64,000 nucleotides of DNA from Rhizophagus irregularis (taxonomy: Eukaryota; Glomeromycota; Glomeromycetes; Glomerales; Glomeraceae), in the NCBI RefSeq assembly GCF_026210795.1, contig NC_089458.1, positions 806,001 to 870,000 on the forward strand. Direction: 5' to 3'. Position numbers and translations under genes: made by a program. The notes under the pieces were generated by a model that made no database searches, was not told the DNA's origin, and worked only from the letters and a program-made list of their open reading frames with translations. Shown here in pieces: positions 1 to 13,095 of the stretch (position 1 is the stretch's first letter; the number at the start of each line of letters is the position of its first letter).

Positions 1-330
1 TATTTTTAATTTTTTTTTAACTTATAATGTATCAAAAAATGTGTCATATTTCTTGAAAATAACCTCCGTATACTAAAAGAATTAAGATAATTTGACAAGT
101 AGGAATCAATATTAAAAGCTAATTCCATTCATATCTGCACAATAGTTAAACTAATTTGTCAAATACATTTTTATAAGGATCAAGTTGTTTAGCAATATCA
201 AATTTAATAATAGCTAAAAGGATATTAGCAGATATACTATTTGAATTCATTGTAATAACTTTATCAAAGGCTTGGGCTGCTTCATTAAACCAATTCAATT
301 TAATGAAGCAGTAGTAAAAAGAAAAAAAAT
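1..330 (-). pseudogene. TPR-protein gene fragment (decayed)
   Basis: Read on the minus strand, about 110-330 gives a TPR-like helical stretch (FNEAAQAFDKVITMNSN, then SANILLAIIKFDIAKQLDP) followed by stop codons. The outer part (1-110) is homologous to 19,787-20,015 and 22,329-22,410, which also lie next to TPR fragments. The fragment has no start and no intact frame and is cut by the window edge. It appears to be one of several dead copies of the same lineage-specific TPR gene; others lie at 22,125-22,420 and 27,830-28,440. Confidence 0.5.
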
Positions 331-440
331 GAAATGAAAAATATGGTCTTTTTATATATTTTTTTATTGTGCAAACTTTGTATCAATAAATTTGAACTAT
401 ATTTTTTTTAGACAAATTAATTTCTTTTGTAAACTATAAT
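329..440 (-). repeat. Promoter-like dispersed repeat, minus-strand copy
   Basis: This is the reverse complement of 19,652-19,753 and 27,130-27,232. The shared block contains TTTACAAAAGAAATTAATTT, then GTACAATAAAAAA, and ends in a TATA-box-like ATATATAAAAAGACCTT. It lies upstream of decayed coding fragments in the other two places, so it may be the old promoter of a multicopy gene. Confidence 0.5.
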
Positions 441-1380
441 AGGAAACAATTTTTATTAGTTTAAAACCATTAATTTATATTTTTATATATTAGATATTAT
501 TATTTTTGATTAATAAAATAGTAAAATTGCATAAATATGACAATTAAAAATAGATAATAGTTTACTTAATAATTAACAATTTTTATCAGTATAAAACCAT
601 TATTTCTGATTTAAAGTTGCATAAATATGACAATTAATAATTTACTTAATAATTAACAATTTTTATTAGTTTAAAACTATTATTTCTGATTAATAAATAG
701 TAAAGTTGCATCAATATGACAATTAAAAATAAATAATAGTAATAGTAAAATTACATCAATATGACAATTAATAATAGATAATAGTTTATTCAATAATTAA
801 CAATTTTTATCAGTTTAAACTCATTAATTTATATTTTCTATTATTAATTTAATTTTTTATATATTAGATATTATTATTTTTAATTAATAAAATAGTAAAG
901 TTGTATCAATATAACTATACTTATCAGCGGAATTGAATTTTTGAATTATGACAGACGTAATTAAAATGCCATAATTCGCTGTAATTATATGTTTTATTAG
1001 TAAACATTTGTACTGACGTAATTGTTTTTGGCTATGCCGTAATATTTTGACATTGACTTTTTAATTCTACTGAGAAGTATAAATATAACAATTAATAATA
1101 GATAATAGTTTACTTAATAATTAACAATTTTTATCAGTTTAAAACCATTAATTTATATTTTTTATTGTTAATTTAATTTTTTATATATTATGATATTATT
1201 ATTTTGAAATCAAAAAATAGTAAAGTTGCATCAATATAACAATTAATAATAGATAATTATATATTATGATATTATTATTTTTGATTAATAAAATAGTAAA
1301 GTTACATCAATATGACAATTAAAAATAGATAATAGTTTATTTAATAATTAATAATTTTTATCAGTTTAAAATTATAATAA
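441..1380. repeat. Irregular AT-rich tandem repeat array
   Basis: About six irregular units begin with AACAATTTTTATCAGTTT-like sequence (near 444, 574, 655, 798, 1,122 and 1,350) and contain GTAAAGTTGCATCAATATGA. The spacing varies from about 80 to 320 bp. The same array occurs inverted at 19,010-19,650. No coding potential is seen. Confidence 0.75.
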
Positions 1381-1627
1381 GGGTTATTATAGAAAATTGA
1401 CCCTTTACTAATAGTTTTTACCTTACTTTTTTCTTAAATTCTGGTTAATTAGCTAAAAAAGAAAAAAATTATAACGAATGTAACATAAAATTTTCTTTTA
1501 TAGTAGAATCTGCAAAGAATTTTATATATGATTTTTACCTTAAGTCTAAGGTGACCTATATTATAAGTAAGCAGAGTTCTACTATTTCCTTTGAGTATAA
1601 TAATAATAATAATAAAATATATATATA

Positions 1628-2113
1628 TTGTACTTCAGATCGATTCTTACTTCAGATTGAAGCTCACACATCTAGATTATCACCTGACGCATTTCAATTG
1701 CTAATAAAATAAGCTATAATTAAACATCAAATTTTTTAACTTTAATGTATTTTTAAGTACTAAGTAAACTTATTTATTATAATTTTAAGTATACAATCCT
1801 AAAATTTCAGAATAGTTGGAATCATACTTATAAAAATCTTTTCATTTGAAAATGACTTAAAATTTAATAATTTTCAGATAAAACACAAGTATAAATTTCA
1901 ATATAAATCAGATTTACATAAAAATTTCAGAAAACATGTAACTCATTATGATACATAAGTTTAAATATATTATAAAAAGTAGTTTAATTAATGAGAAAAA
2001 AAGTTTACTTATAACAGACTTTATTGCATAATTCAAATGAGGTATGTCAAATGACAATTTTAATCTGAAGTGCGTGAGCTTTGATCTGAGGCAAAAATCA
2101 ATCTGAAGCACAA
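1628..2113. mobile_element. Non-autonomous DNA transposon (MITE) with ~45-bp inverted repeats
   Basis: The left end TTGTACTTCAGATCGATTC matches the reverse complement of the right end, TTGTGCTTCAGATTGATTT. Similarity continues inward to AAGCTCAC on both sides. The element is about 486 bp, has no credible coding sequence and sits in a TATATA tract, so a TA-type target duplication cannot be told from background. A 65-codon open frame inside it is chance. Confidence 0.6.
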
Positions 2114-2302
2114 CATATATATAAGAGAATCATTAGTAATATAAAATTTTTAAAAATTCTTTATAAATAAAAAAAATCCTTAAAGATTTTTAAATTGTTT
2201 ATAGATTTCTTTAAGATCTTTAAAATTTATAAATTCTTAAGAATTCTATAAAATTTTTATTAAAGATCTTCAAATATAGAGAATATTTTTTAAAGATTTT
2301 TA

Positions 2303-2890
2303 TAAATTTAATTAAATAAAATCTTTTAAAAATTCTAATTTTCAAATTATTATTAATAATAAAGAGAAATAAAATGAATAAAAAAAAAATAAAAAAAAAG
2401 AAGTAGAAAATAAAAAAAAATAAAAATAAAAATAAATTTAATTAAATAAAATCTTTAAAAATTCTAATTTTCAAATTATTATTAATAATAAAAAAAAATA
2501 AAATGAATAAAAAAAAAATAAAAAAAAGAACTGAAGTAGAAAATAAAAAAAAAGGAAATCAAAAAATAGAAATAAAAGAAAAGAAATTAAATAAATAGAA
2601 GTAAAGATTAAAGGAATAAAAAGAAGATTAAAAAATAAAAAGAAATCAAATAAATAAGGAAATTAAAAATCAAAAAAAATTAAAAAAATAAAAAGAAAAT
2701 TACTATTAAAAGGAATAAAAAAGACAAGTAAATTAAAAAAATAAGAAAATCAAAAAAATAAGAAAACAATAAAAGGAATAAAAAGAAAATTAAAAAAAAA
2801 TAAATAAGAAATAAAAGAAATAAAAAGAAGATTAAAGTGATAAAAAGAAAATTAAAGAAATAAAAAGGAAATTAAAAAATAAAAAGGATT
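2303..2890. repeat. Tandem duplication leading into a purine (A/G)-rich strand
   Basis: A segment starting ATTTAATTAAATAAAATC is duplicated (about 2,303-2,418 and 2,434-2,545; both copies continue into TTCAAATTATTATTAATAAT). The run to about 2,890 is then almost entirely A with G and scattered T, for example repeated AAAAGAAAATTAAA-type words. No gene is visible. Confidence 0.55.
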
Positions 2891-5800
2891 TTTTCTGTAT
2901 TTGATATATTTCTTCTTATTATATTACTTTTTTTGTACTTTTTGTATTACTTTTTCTTGCAATACTTTTGCTACTTTTTTTTTATACTTTTATTACTTTT
3001 TTTTTGCACTTGAAGGAGATTGTGATATTAAAGCAATTTTGTTTTATTTAAATAGTTTATTTATTATTTTATTTATTTATTTATTTTTTAAAAATGAACA
3101 CAACAGTAATTAATTATATATAATTAAAGTACAATGTGATTGACTGCATAATAGTAATTAATAATAACATAATGTGATTAACTGTACAATTAAAATATAA
3201 TATGATTGACATAGACATATAAATTTTTGTACTACTTATTTTGCTTTAAACAATAAAATAAATTAAAAATAATAAATAAATATAATAAATTTTAGAATAA
3301 ATATATAATTTTTATATTATATAACTTGTATTATATTTATATATATAATAATAATATTAATAATATACAGTTTGAAATAATTTTAGTTTAAAGCTTAATA
3401 TTATTTCTTTCTTTTTCTATTTTTAAGAGTTTTAAAAGTAATTTAAATACATATATTTAAATACATTTAAAGCATTTCTTTATTTAAAAAAAATTAAGTA
3501 GTAAAAAGATTTTTAATTTTACAAAAAAATTAAATAATACTAAAGATTTTTAATTTTTTTAATTTTACCAAAAAAATTAAGTGATATAATTTTCCAAATT
3601 TTTTAATATATTTAATATTATATTTGTTTAAATTATTCATTTATTCTTTTAATTTCCTCAAATGTTTCAGTTAAAAAAAAATAAATATTAAACTAATTTA
3701 TTAATTTGAAATTTGAAATGGATTTATTTATTATATAAGAATTTTAAATAATATAATAATATATGATTGGTAATCTGCTATATTTAAATTTACTTTTGGC
3801 AAATAAAAATAAAAATTTTAATTTTAAATTTAAAATTCAAATTTATTATCAAAAAAAAAAAAATAATAAATAAAAATAAATAAATAAATAAATAAAATTT
3901 AATAAAAATAATTTTTTATGTGGTATATATTACCTGGAATTTGGATTTGAAATCCAAAATTTTGGATTTTAGTAATATATATAATATTTTAAGAGTTCAT
4001 ATTATAAATCACATTATAAATAATAAGAAAAAAAAAAAACTTATAAATATTATCTGTTATATTAAATGTAACATGTTTCATTTCTTCAATAAGTCCGATA
4101 AAAAATACAAGGTCACGCAGACTTTTAATACTTATGAAAAAAAAAAACTCTTATTATCTGTTATCTGTTATATTAAATGTAACATGTTTCATATTTTCAA
4201 TAAGGTCGATAAAAATAAAAGGTCACGCAGATCACGAGAAGTAACACAAATAACATAATGAAAAGATTTTCACATTAAATTCCCAATAATATATTTTAAA
4301 TATAACAAATTACATTATATATATAAACGTATATTACATGAATAACAATTTAACACAACTTAATATTAAAAATGAAGCTTTTAATGGTTATTAATTCCGG
4401 TTTATTAATTAATAATTTTATTAATAAAAAGAAAAAAAAGATAAAATATTTAATTTTTTTTTATTTATTTATTTATTTATTTATTTCCTTTTAATGAATT
4501 TATATTTTAAATTAATTAATAATTTTAAATTAAAATCTTATACTATTACGTAAATGCATATGTTTTATTAGTAATATAATTTTTTTCAAAAAAAAAAAAA
4601 CCATACCCCTTATATCCATCCCTTTATGTTACCACCCACAATTTCAAGGTTCCTGAACTTCTTTCGTAAAAAAGTCAACTGGTCGTTACATTAAATATTT
4701 GTTATATATAACTACAATTTATATATAACTACAATAAAAAGTGACACTGCGGTAAATGAAATGGTATGATAATTATGTGAAAAATCATATTATATAGTAT
4801 AAAGAACAGTAGAAATTGTAAATTCCTATTAACCAAAACAATATAGATTATATAGAATAACTTGTTTAACACAAATGTCTTTTAAGAGAGAAATTTTGAC
4901 ATCATATTCACCTGTTAACTTATTATTGGGTGATAAAGACAATTGGGTCACTTTTTGCTGCAGAAAAATAAAGAAACAAATTATTAGTCGCCGATGCGTG
5001 CCGATCCTTAACACGCACGAATTTGGTTTCAAGATATTTTGGATATTTTGTTATGTGCATAATAAAAATAATAAGAAATTACAATATTAAAGAAATATAA
5101 AATAATATATTTAGTGTTACCGAGACCGAATATAGGATTCAATAGCGTGATTTTTAGATAGATGTTTCTTTTTTTTTCTTCAAAAAAAAAAGAGGCTGCA
5201 TTGAAAAAAAGCGAACTTATCATAATAAGACTATTTATAAGAAGTAACCAAATTCAAATACGCCAACATAATATACATATCTTCGGGAACTTCCTGTAGT
5301 TTTTTTAATTGTATTGATATTATAATGATCACCCGTTAGTTAAAATAACTTTTGGTAAAAGATATCTTTGTTTTGAGTTACCTGATTAATTAATCCATTG
5401 AACGTGAATTTACAATTTCAGAAATGTTAGATGATCTCTTTTTCTCTTCAAAAAGATTGTTTATTTGAAACCTTAAAAAAAAAAAAAAAAAATTTAATCT
5501 TATGGGAAAGAATTGAACTTTTTTCTTTATATTTTAGATATTTTAGGCAAAGAATACCGAATAATGTTTATTGAATGAAATAAGAGAAAAAAAAAACCAT
5601 TTAATTAAGACTAATGATTGACCATCAATTAACTTTTATTCAGAAAGATTAGAAAGATTAGAAGAATTGGAACAATTTGTTTTTTTTTTTCGCCAACATT
5701 CTTTGAATCTATTTTAAGAACGCGAATGACGGGGCTTTTTCTTTTTTTAAAGGAGAACCTTTACTTTTTTTGGGAGAGAAAAGAAAAAAAAAAAATTTAT

Positions 5801-8800
5801 GGGCAGTTGATGACAAATTATATAATACTTATGACACGACATGTAATTAAAACATTATTTACGTCAATTATTAAATATTTATACATAAATAACATTATTG
5901 TGTAATAGAAGATGAAATAAAAAAAGTTAATTATATCATCATTACGGAAAGTTTTAAAAAAAATTTTATCGTTGTTATCGTTGGGGGTCAATAGAATCAT
6001 TTTGATCATCCCATAGGTAATAAAATATTAATGTATCAAAAACGTAACACATGTAAAGTGACTGCGCCACGTGAAATTTATATTTGTTTCTCGCCACTTA
6101 ATCAAAATCTTAATTAAAACATTCAAAAACAACAAAAAAAAAAAAAAAATTGAGCCACTTTAGGAGAGAATGATTGAAAATTGCCGAATAATTCCAAATG
6201 TTTATTAGAATGATTGTGATTTTAAGCACTCCACACAAAGAAAATGACTTTTACATAGAGGTAGCAGCTGTACATACATAAAATTTACCCGCCAAAAAAA
6301 AAAAAAAAAAAAAAAAGTCTTTTTCAACAGATTTCCTTTTTTGATTTTTTTTAAGAAAAAGAAATAACCGAAATAATATTAATAATACGCCTCATCGGCC
6401 TCAATTCATATTATTTGGATCAAATTAGGACAATTGTTTGATAATAAAAATTAAAAATTTTCTTGTAAAGTAAATTCATTCAAAGATTAAAATATTAACA
6501 TTTTCAAAAATGGGTAAGTAAGAATAAACAATAAAGAATTTAAAAAGGTAAAAGAGTGAAAGAAAAGAAAAAAAAATTTAAAAAAAAAAATTAAAAAAAA
6601 AATTAAAATTAAAATAAAATAAAATATAAAAAGATAAAAATGAAATAAAAATGAAATAAAATAAAATAGAAAATGAAATGTTTTGACAACTAACATTTCA
6701 ACAAATTCTTAGTGGAAACTATAAAATTATAATGAAAATAAACCTTAAACTGGGTCTCTCGGGAATTTGTTTATAGAGGTACAATAAAAAATGTAACACG
6801 GCGTTTCACTTTTTTGTTCCAAATATTTGATATAAGACTGAATATAGTAAATTCTCACAGGAGAAACATAAGTCGTGTTAATGTTATACATCATTTCCAA
6901 AAAGAGATAGCCAACAGACTTAATAAGTTTTTTAATAGTATCTGATAGAGTGATAGTATGTCGAATGAAAATTATTAGTGGCTTGGCTAATTTTGTGTAA
7001 TTTGTGTAATTATATAATTTTTTTTTTGTGTAACATCCAATTATATATTACCATTATATTAACTTATTAGTAAGGCAATGATCTACATTTATGTATTAAA
7101 CAATGACATTTTTTCATTTTTACATTACTCCATTATATTCAACTTTTTGGCCGAGTGTATGTCATCATTTTACGTTCTTAACAGTGCCATGTTTCAGTTT
7201 ATTCTATAATGAACATATGACCAAATATAAACATAAACTGATTTATTTATTCCTTTAGTTAGCTTGTCTATTTGTCTATTGTTGCATTGTCTTTTTTTTA
7301 CTTCTTATTTTTTGCTTATAAAAAAAAAAAAACTATTAAAAATTTTTTTTTTTTTTTTTTCATAGTCACTAACTTTTGCATATTAATAATTTTTAATGGC
7401 AACTCTCACTTTTCCCAAAATAATACTTATAATAATCATATTTTTATATTAATTATATATCCGATAATGTATTAATATATTATATGTAATCAATATTTTA
7501 AAATTACAATTATAGTAATATAAATTAAACTGTTGTATGTATATATATTTATATATATATTAATTATATGTAATAAATTTTTTTTTTTTTTTTTTTTGTT
7601 TATTTGATTATTATTGAACTTTCGATGTTTGAATTTTTTTTTTTATTTTATTTTATTTTATTTTATTTTATTATTTATTTTTGGTGTTTTTCGGCGTTCA
7701 TTTTGGAATATCATTTACGAATGTATATAATGATTGTTCCTGCAATTTGCTTAACTAAACCAATTCTTTATATATTTATATATAAATATATATATATTTA
7801 TTATTATTTATAAAAAAAAAAAATTTCTTTTAAAACTTAATGCTAACTATTAATACATAATAGTTAATGAAAAATATAAACATCATACACATCATACGGC
7901 GTTTTAGTCCTTAAAATGTGATAAATAATACCAAATATGGATTTGTATTCGCCTAGAAAAAATTGTTATAATTTGTTACATTTAACTAAACTTCCGATTT
8001 TTTTTTCACAAAAAACTTTTTTTTTCATTATAAATATTCTCGTCAAGACAAAATTCATCCATTATCTTTTTTTTTCAACTGCGCTCAAACAAAAGGTAAA
8101 TATTTCTTATTTATTAACTTCATTAATAAAATTTTTCTTTCTCCCCCTTTTTTATTTATTATTATCGGAATGTGATACTTTTTTTGTCATATAATTCATT
8201 TAAATATGAACTGTCTTATTTTAAATTTACATTAGTAATAATTATTATTTACTTATTCCTTTTTTTTTAAAAAAAAAAATAAAAAAAATTTTCTCATACA
8301 AAATTGTTTTTTTTTTTTAGAAAAAAAAAAAGTAATCTCTTTTGTTTCCCTTATTATATTATTTACTTGTTTGTAAATCATTTTCTCTTCTTTCGAGAAG
8401 AGGGAAAAAAATTATTTTTTTTTCAAATTAGAATTATCATTCAACATCTCTTTGTTTTCTTTTATCACCTATTTATATATATTTATATATATATATAATT
8501 ATTTTTTTTTTCCTCGTTTTTCGTTACCTTCGTTATATTTATTTGGTTTGAATTTATTATTTTATGAACTTGTTTATTGAAAAATGACGTAAATTGATAC
8601 ACAAATAATCATAAATAGCTTTTTTCTATACGTCATCAAGTAAATATAGGCGAATTAGAATACCATTTTACTTTTTTTTTTTTTTTTTTTTAAATACAAG
8701 AATTACAAGATATATATACTTACGGCGTTTTCCTTTGTTTTTTTTCATCCAAAAAATTTTCTTAGTAAATTTTTTTTTTCCCAATAATACCTTCGAAACA

Positions 8801-9376
8801 ATAAGTTAAGAAGAACCTTAGCAATATTTTCTATTATAAAGTTAAAAGTCTTATAAAACAACTACTTCCTACTTCTTGAAATTGTAAAAAACTTATCTTT
8901 TTTTACATTTGACCGTCAAAAATTACTTACATAAAAGGTACTTTATTTTTTACTTTTTTTTTCATGGAAATTTTTACTAACATTTCAAAAAAAAAAAAAA
9001 AAAAAAAAAAAAGATTATCCTTCCCCTTAAAAAAAACATAATTAATTAATTAATTTCACATTAAACTGTCTTACCTACAAAAAAAAAAATCATCATGCAC
9101 TAAACACACATACTTACACACACGAAACATACACGTCTATAATTCTCTTAAACCCTTTCTATATATATAAATTTTTATCAAAAAAAAAAAATAATTAATT
9201 ATTATATGTATATATATATTTTTTTTATATATATAATATAATTATTTATTATTTATTATTTATTTATTATTTATTTTATTTTTAAAAAAAAATTCGTCAA
9301 AGTATTTTTACTCATTTAATTCTTCACACCATATTTTTTTTTTCATTTTTCATTTTTTTTTTATTCTAGTTACCAA
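2891..9376. other. AT-rich intergenic region without recognisable genes
   Basis: Open frames here are short, low-complexity and rich in Phe, Leu, Lys and Ile, as expected from poly-A/T DNA. One local direct duplication is visible: ATCTGTTATATTAAATGTAA recurs near 4,050 and 4,165 followed by a similar GGTCACGCAGA motif. The last 300 bases before 9,377 are T-rich and end in TTTATTCTAG, which would serve as a 3' splice site of a 5'-UTR intron of the next gene. Confidence 0.55.
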
Positions 9377-12362
9377 ATGCCTTCACCAACAGAACAAGCA
9401 TCATCCGAAACTTTAACTACATCAACAACAACATCATTACCTATAAAAGATGGTATGGAAATATCTCAGGAAAATGTCTCACATGTGAACCCCGATGATA
9501 GTAACGAGACCACAAACCTTGATAATAATAAAGTTCAAGAAGAAGAAGAACAAGAACAACAACCACAACAACAACAACAACAACAACAACCACAACAACC
9601 ACAGCAGCAGGAACAGCAGCAACAGCAGCAGTCCCCGCAACAACAGCCGCAACAGCAGCAACAAGAAGAGTCCAATACTACAAATACTACTGCTATCACA
9701 AATACAAGTGCTACTACTACTACTACTACCACTAATGTTGTCGCTATGGAAACATCATCATCACCATCTCACATGACCGATGTTCCCATTGTTAATGAAG
9801 ATGTTAATGCACCGACAACGACTTCTGTTGCATCTACCGCTTCATCGAATGATTCTAATACTACTCCTCCTACGACACAAGATACGACGCAAGAAATATC
9901 ACAAGATATCTCACAAGATACTTCAAAGGTTTCTTCTAATAGTCCAAAAAGAAAATATAATAAAAGAATACCAAAAGAGGATCCACCACGTAGAAGAACG
10001 AGAAATACTTCAAAAGCTGCAATAAATCCTATATCAACTCCACAAGAAGATGAACCTTCAAATTTAGCAACTAGAAGACCATCTTCCGCTTCTTCTTCAA
10101 GAAGAGGTACTACTTCCTCAAATGTTGAACACGTTGAACGTCAACTTCCTTCAAAGGAAGGAATAAATCAATCAAATATTTCCGATCGTTTCGTTGAATT
10201 TATTATGTATTGCAACCCGTTAGCACCCGAAAATTTAGATAAAGTAGCACTTGTCAGATCATTTAATGCCGTCCCAAAATCTGATGGTAAAGTATTTCAA
10301 ACTTGGACTCTTTATCAACTTGTTGATAAACATTATGCTGGCGAAATTCGAACGTGGACAAAGTTGGCACAAAAATTGGGCGTTGTACGTACCCCTGAGG
10401 CTAGTCCTCAAAAAATTCAACAATACGCTGTAAGATTGAAGGTTGGTGTATTACTGTAATACCAATTAAATTATTATATCCTTATAATCGTTAGTTTTTT
10501 TCCTTAAAAATCTCTTCGCTTTTTTCTTTCATTATTTTTTTTTTTTTTTTACATTTTTTTAAAAAAAAATTGTCATTGTGCATTATTATTATTCCTTTTT
10601 ATGCATTACCCCGTGTTTAGAATAATATTTGTTCTTTTTTCTTTAAAATTGACAGGAAAAAAAACCTGTCAAATGCGTCCACAAATTCTAGAATAGTTAC
10701 ACCATTTATTCTAATTATTAAATCGTTCAGTTACACTAAACTTTTTTTTTTTTTTTGCGATCAACAAAAAAAAAAAAATTTCAAATTCAAAAAAAAACGA
10801 GTTTTTTTTTTTAGTATGTTTTAGTCGTACCTGTACAAATTTTCTCGTGACTATTTTATTTTTTAGTAATTTTTTTTTTTAAAAAAAAAAATCTTTTTTT
10901 ATTTTTTTTTAATTTTACCTTCACCTTTTTTTTTATCTTTTCTTTTCTCACAAAAAAAAAAAAAAAAAACGGTTTTAACATGACTTTATTATTACTATTT
11001 TCTTTTTTTTTTAAAAAAAAACTATATCATTATTATTTAATATAGAAATGGATGGCTTCAGTACATGTTGATGCTTATTTCGATTACTTATTATCACGAC
11101 CAAATGATTATTATCAATTGCCACAAAGAAATCCAACGGATGCAAGTGACGATGAATCAGACGTAGTCTTAAAATTAATAAAGCGTGCCGGAAGTAAACG
11201 ACAGAAAAGAAAATATACACGTAGAAACACGAATACTTCTAATACTTCTGCTAACGATGATGGAACCACAAATCCCGAGGGAGTATCACGAGGGAATACT
11301 ACAGAATTGGATGATGAAGCTCACTTTGAAAGTGAAGAAGTTGATGAAGGTGCTGATAAACACCGAGGTAAGCGTGTAAGAGCCTCATATTCGGACGATG
11401 GATCAGAAGAAGAGGATGATAAAGATCCATGGATGGATATAGATGGGGAAGAAGATGATCATGAACGCCCTTCAGAATCAACTGGAACAAATCCAAATCC
11501 AAATCCAAATCCAAGTCCAAATCCAAATCCAAATCCAAATCCGAGTCAAACCCAGAATCAAAATCAACGTAGAAAAAGTGTAGTTCAGGTAGGTTATTGT
11601 CAAAATTGGGTTAAGGATTACGTGAAAGAAGAAGAAAGCGAAAATATCGTTGGGGGAGTTAGAAAAGAAGCCAACCCTGAAAACGATTCAAGCCGTTATT
11701 ATCGTCAATACCCATCACAGTTTGCCTTGATCGAACCGAAAAACGGTTCAAATATTCCTACACCAAATCCTTCGCCGACAACATTACCAGTTATGAGCCT
11801 TTCCAGTGGAAATATTACTGGAAACAAAAGGGTATTGTCTCATTCCGGTGCAACTGGTGGTGCTGGTACTCAATTGCGTTGGCGTATCTCTACGGGTCCC
11901 GTACATGCCGTCAAATCGTCTGCTGATGAATCGTATCTAACCACCTCGCCTTCCTCTTCTCAAAAGGACCAGTCGAAGAAAAAACAAGAACCGGTCCAGA
12001 CGCTTCCCCCGGGTCAAACGGTCTTAGACTTGAGACAGCCACCAATGGCTCCACAACCAAGTATTCGACCGCCAAGAAATTTTGCAAATACCAACATCCC
12101 AAATGAACAACAACAACAACAATTCACTGATGGGAAAAACTACGCCGAGATGCTTCTGCCTTCAGTCCTTCCAAGTAATGATAAAGAGACAATTACAATG
12201 CTTCAAAAGAATTTGGTAAGCGCTATTGGCATGTTAGAGGACAGCCAACGAAAAATCAAGATGTTGAATGATCTCGTTCGTCAACGAGAGGATGATGTAA
12301 GACAACGTGTAGTACGAGCGCTTAAAACCGAAGTAAATACCGTCATCGAAAAATTTCAATAA
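9377..12362 (+). CDS. ARS-binding protein 2 (Abp2)-domain DNA-binding protein, two exons
   Basis: Two open frames form one gene. Exon 1 is 9,377-10,441 (355 codons), the intron 10,442-11,045 (GTTGGT...TATAG, 604 bp) and exon 2 11,046-12,362. The phase is 0 and the product is 793 aa. The junction restores RLK-KWMASVHVDAYFDYLL, the core of the Abp2 family (fission-yeast ARS-binding protein 2), running from about residue 268 to 377 and including PQKIQQYAVRLK. The N-terminus has a Gln/Pro tract (about residues 58-98) and a basic stretch (about 189-210). Exon 2 adds another basic patch (about 400-415), acidic runs, an Asn-Pro repeat (about 504-521) and a C-terminal coiled coil. By family it would bind AT-rich or origin-like DNA in the nucleus; that role is inferred. 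The ATG at 11,052 is internal, not a start. The family name is recalled, not searched. Confidence 0.78.
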
Positions 12363-13095
12363 ATGTTGTAATGTAATTAAGCTATAAAAAGTACCATATG
12401 TACTTTTTTTATTTTACCTTTTTTTTTCGCTTCATATTTCTGTTGTTTCTGTTTTTTTGTGATTATGAACAATCAGTTCGAAAAATGTTTTCAAAAAAAA
12501 ATTTTTTCATCACTTTTTTCTTTTTTTTTTTCGTTTCCCCCTACATATCCAAAATTTCTTTGTAAAAAATTTTTTTTTTCTTCCTGTAAAAAAGTTTTTT
12601 TTCTTTTTTTTCAATATTCTATTTGCGGTGAGAGTATAAAAAAAATATAAAATTTAAAAAAAAATGAATAAAAAAAACAAATAAATAAATTTGATAAAGG
12701 GGATGTGAAATCGATCCTTTTTAAGCGAAAAAAATATTCGTTCTTTTATCAGTGGTTTTTTAATAATGAGAATTAATAATACTCCGTGACTAGATATGTG
12801 GAGATGATGAGCGGTGTATGACATCTTATGTGTCGAATGTGACGAACATACTTTACATACTTTGAAATGAACTGGCCAACTGGCCAAAATTATTATAATG
12901 CGAGCCGGAAGTGTTATTTATCACTTGACCCTTATATGACACACCCTTGTCATGTGAATAAAACGTCATCATTTGTGATAGATCAAAACAAATAAAAGTA
13001 CGACTTTTTGTTTTCATCAAGTCAACTTGAAACGTATTCCTCGACTTTTTTCTTTACCTCAATACTCTCAATACTTCAAATAAAAAGGAACAATA
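12363..13095. other. Intergenic region between the Abp2-like gene and SLX1
   Basis: It is T-rich just after the upstream stop codon (likely 3' UTR), then holds mixed sequence without conserved coding signals. Short open frames here are not supported. The 130 bases before the SLX1 start contain pyrimidine-rich stretches and an AAATAAAAAGGAACAATA leader immediately before the ATG. Confidence 0.5.

Noticed and set aside
2901-8498. Numerous 60-85 codon open frames
   Set aside because: They are Phe/Ile/Lys/Leu-rich translations of A/T homopolymers with no domain, splice or spacing support.
9479-9776. Several open frames on both strands over the polyQ region
   Set aside because: They are shadows of the CAA/CAG tract of the Abp2-like gene and have only low-complexity Leu, Cys or Asn runs.
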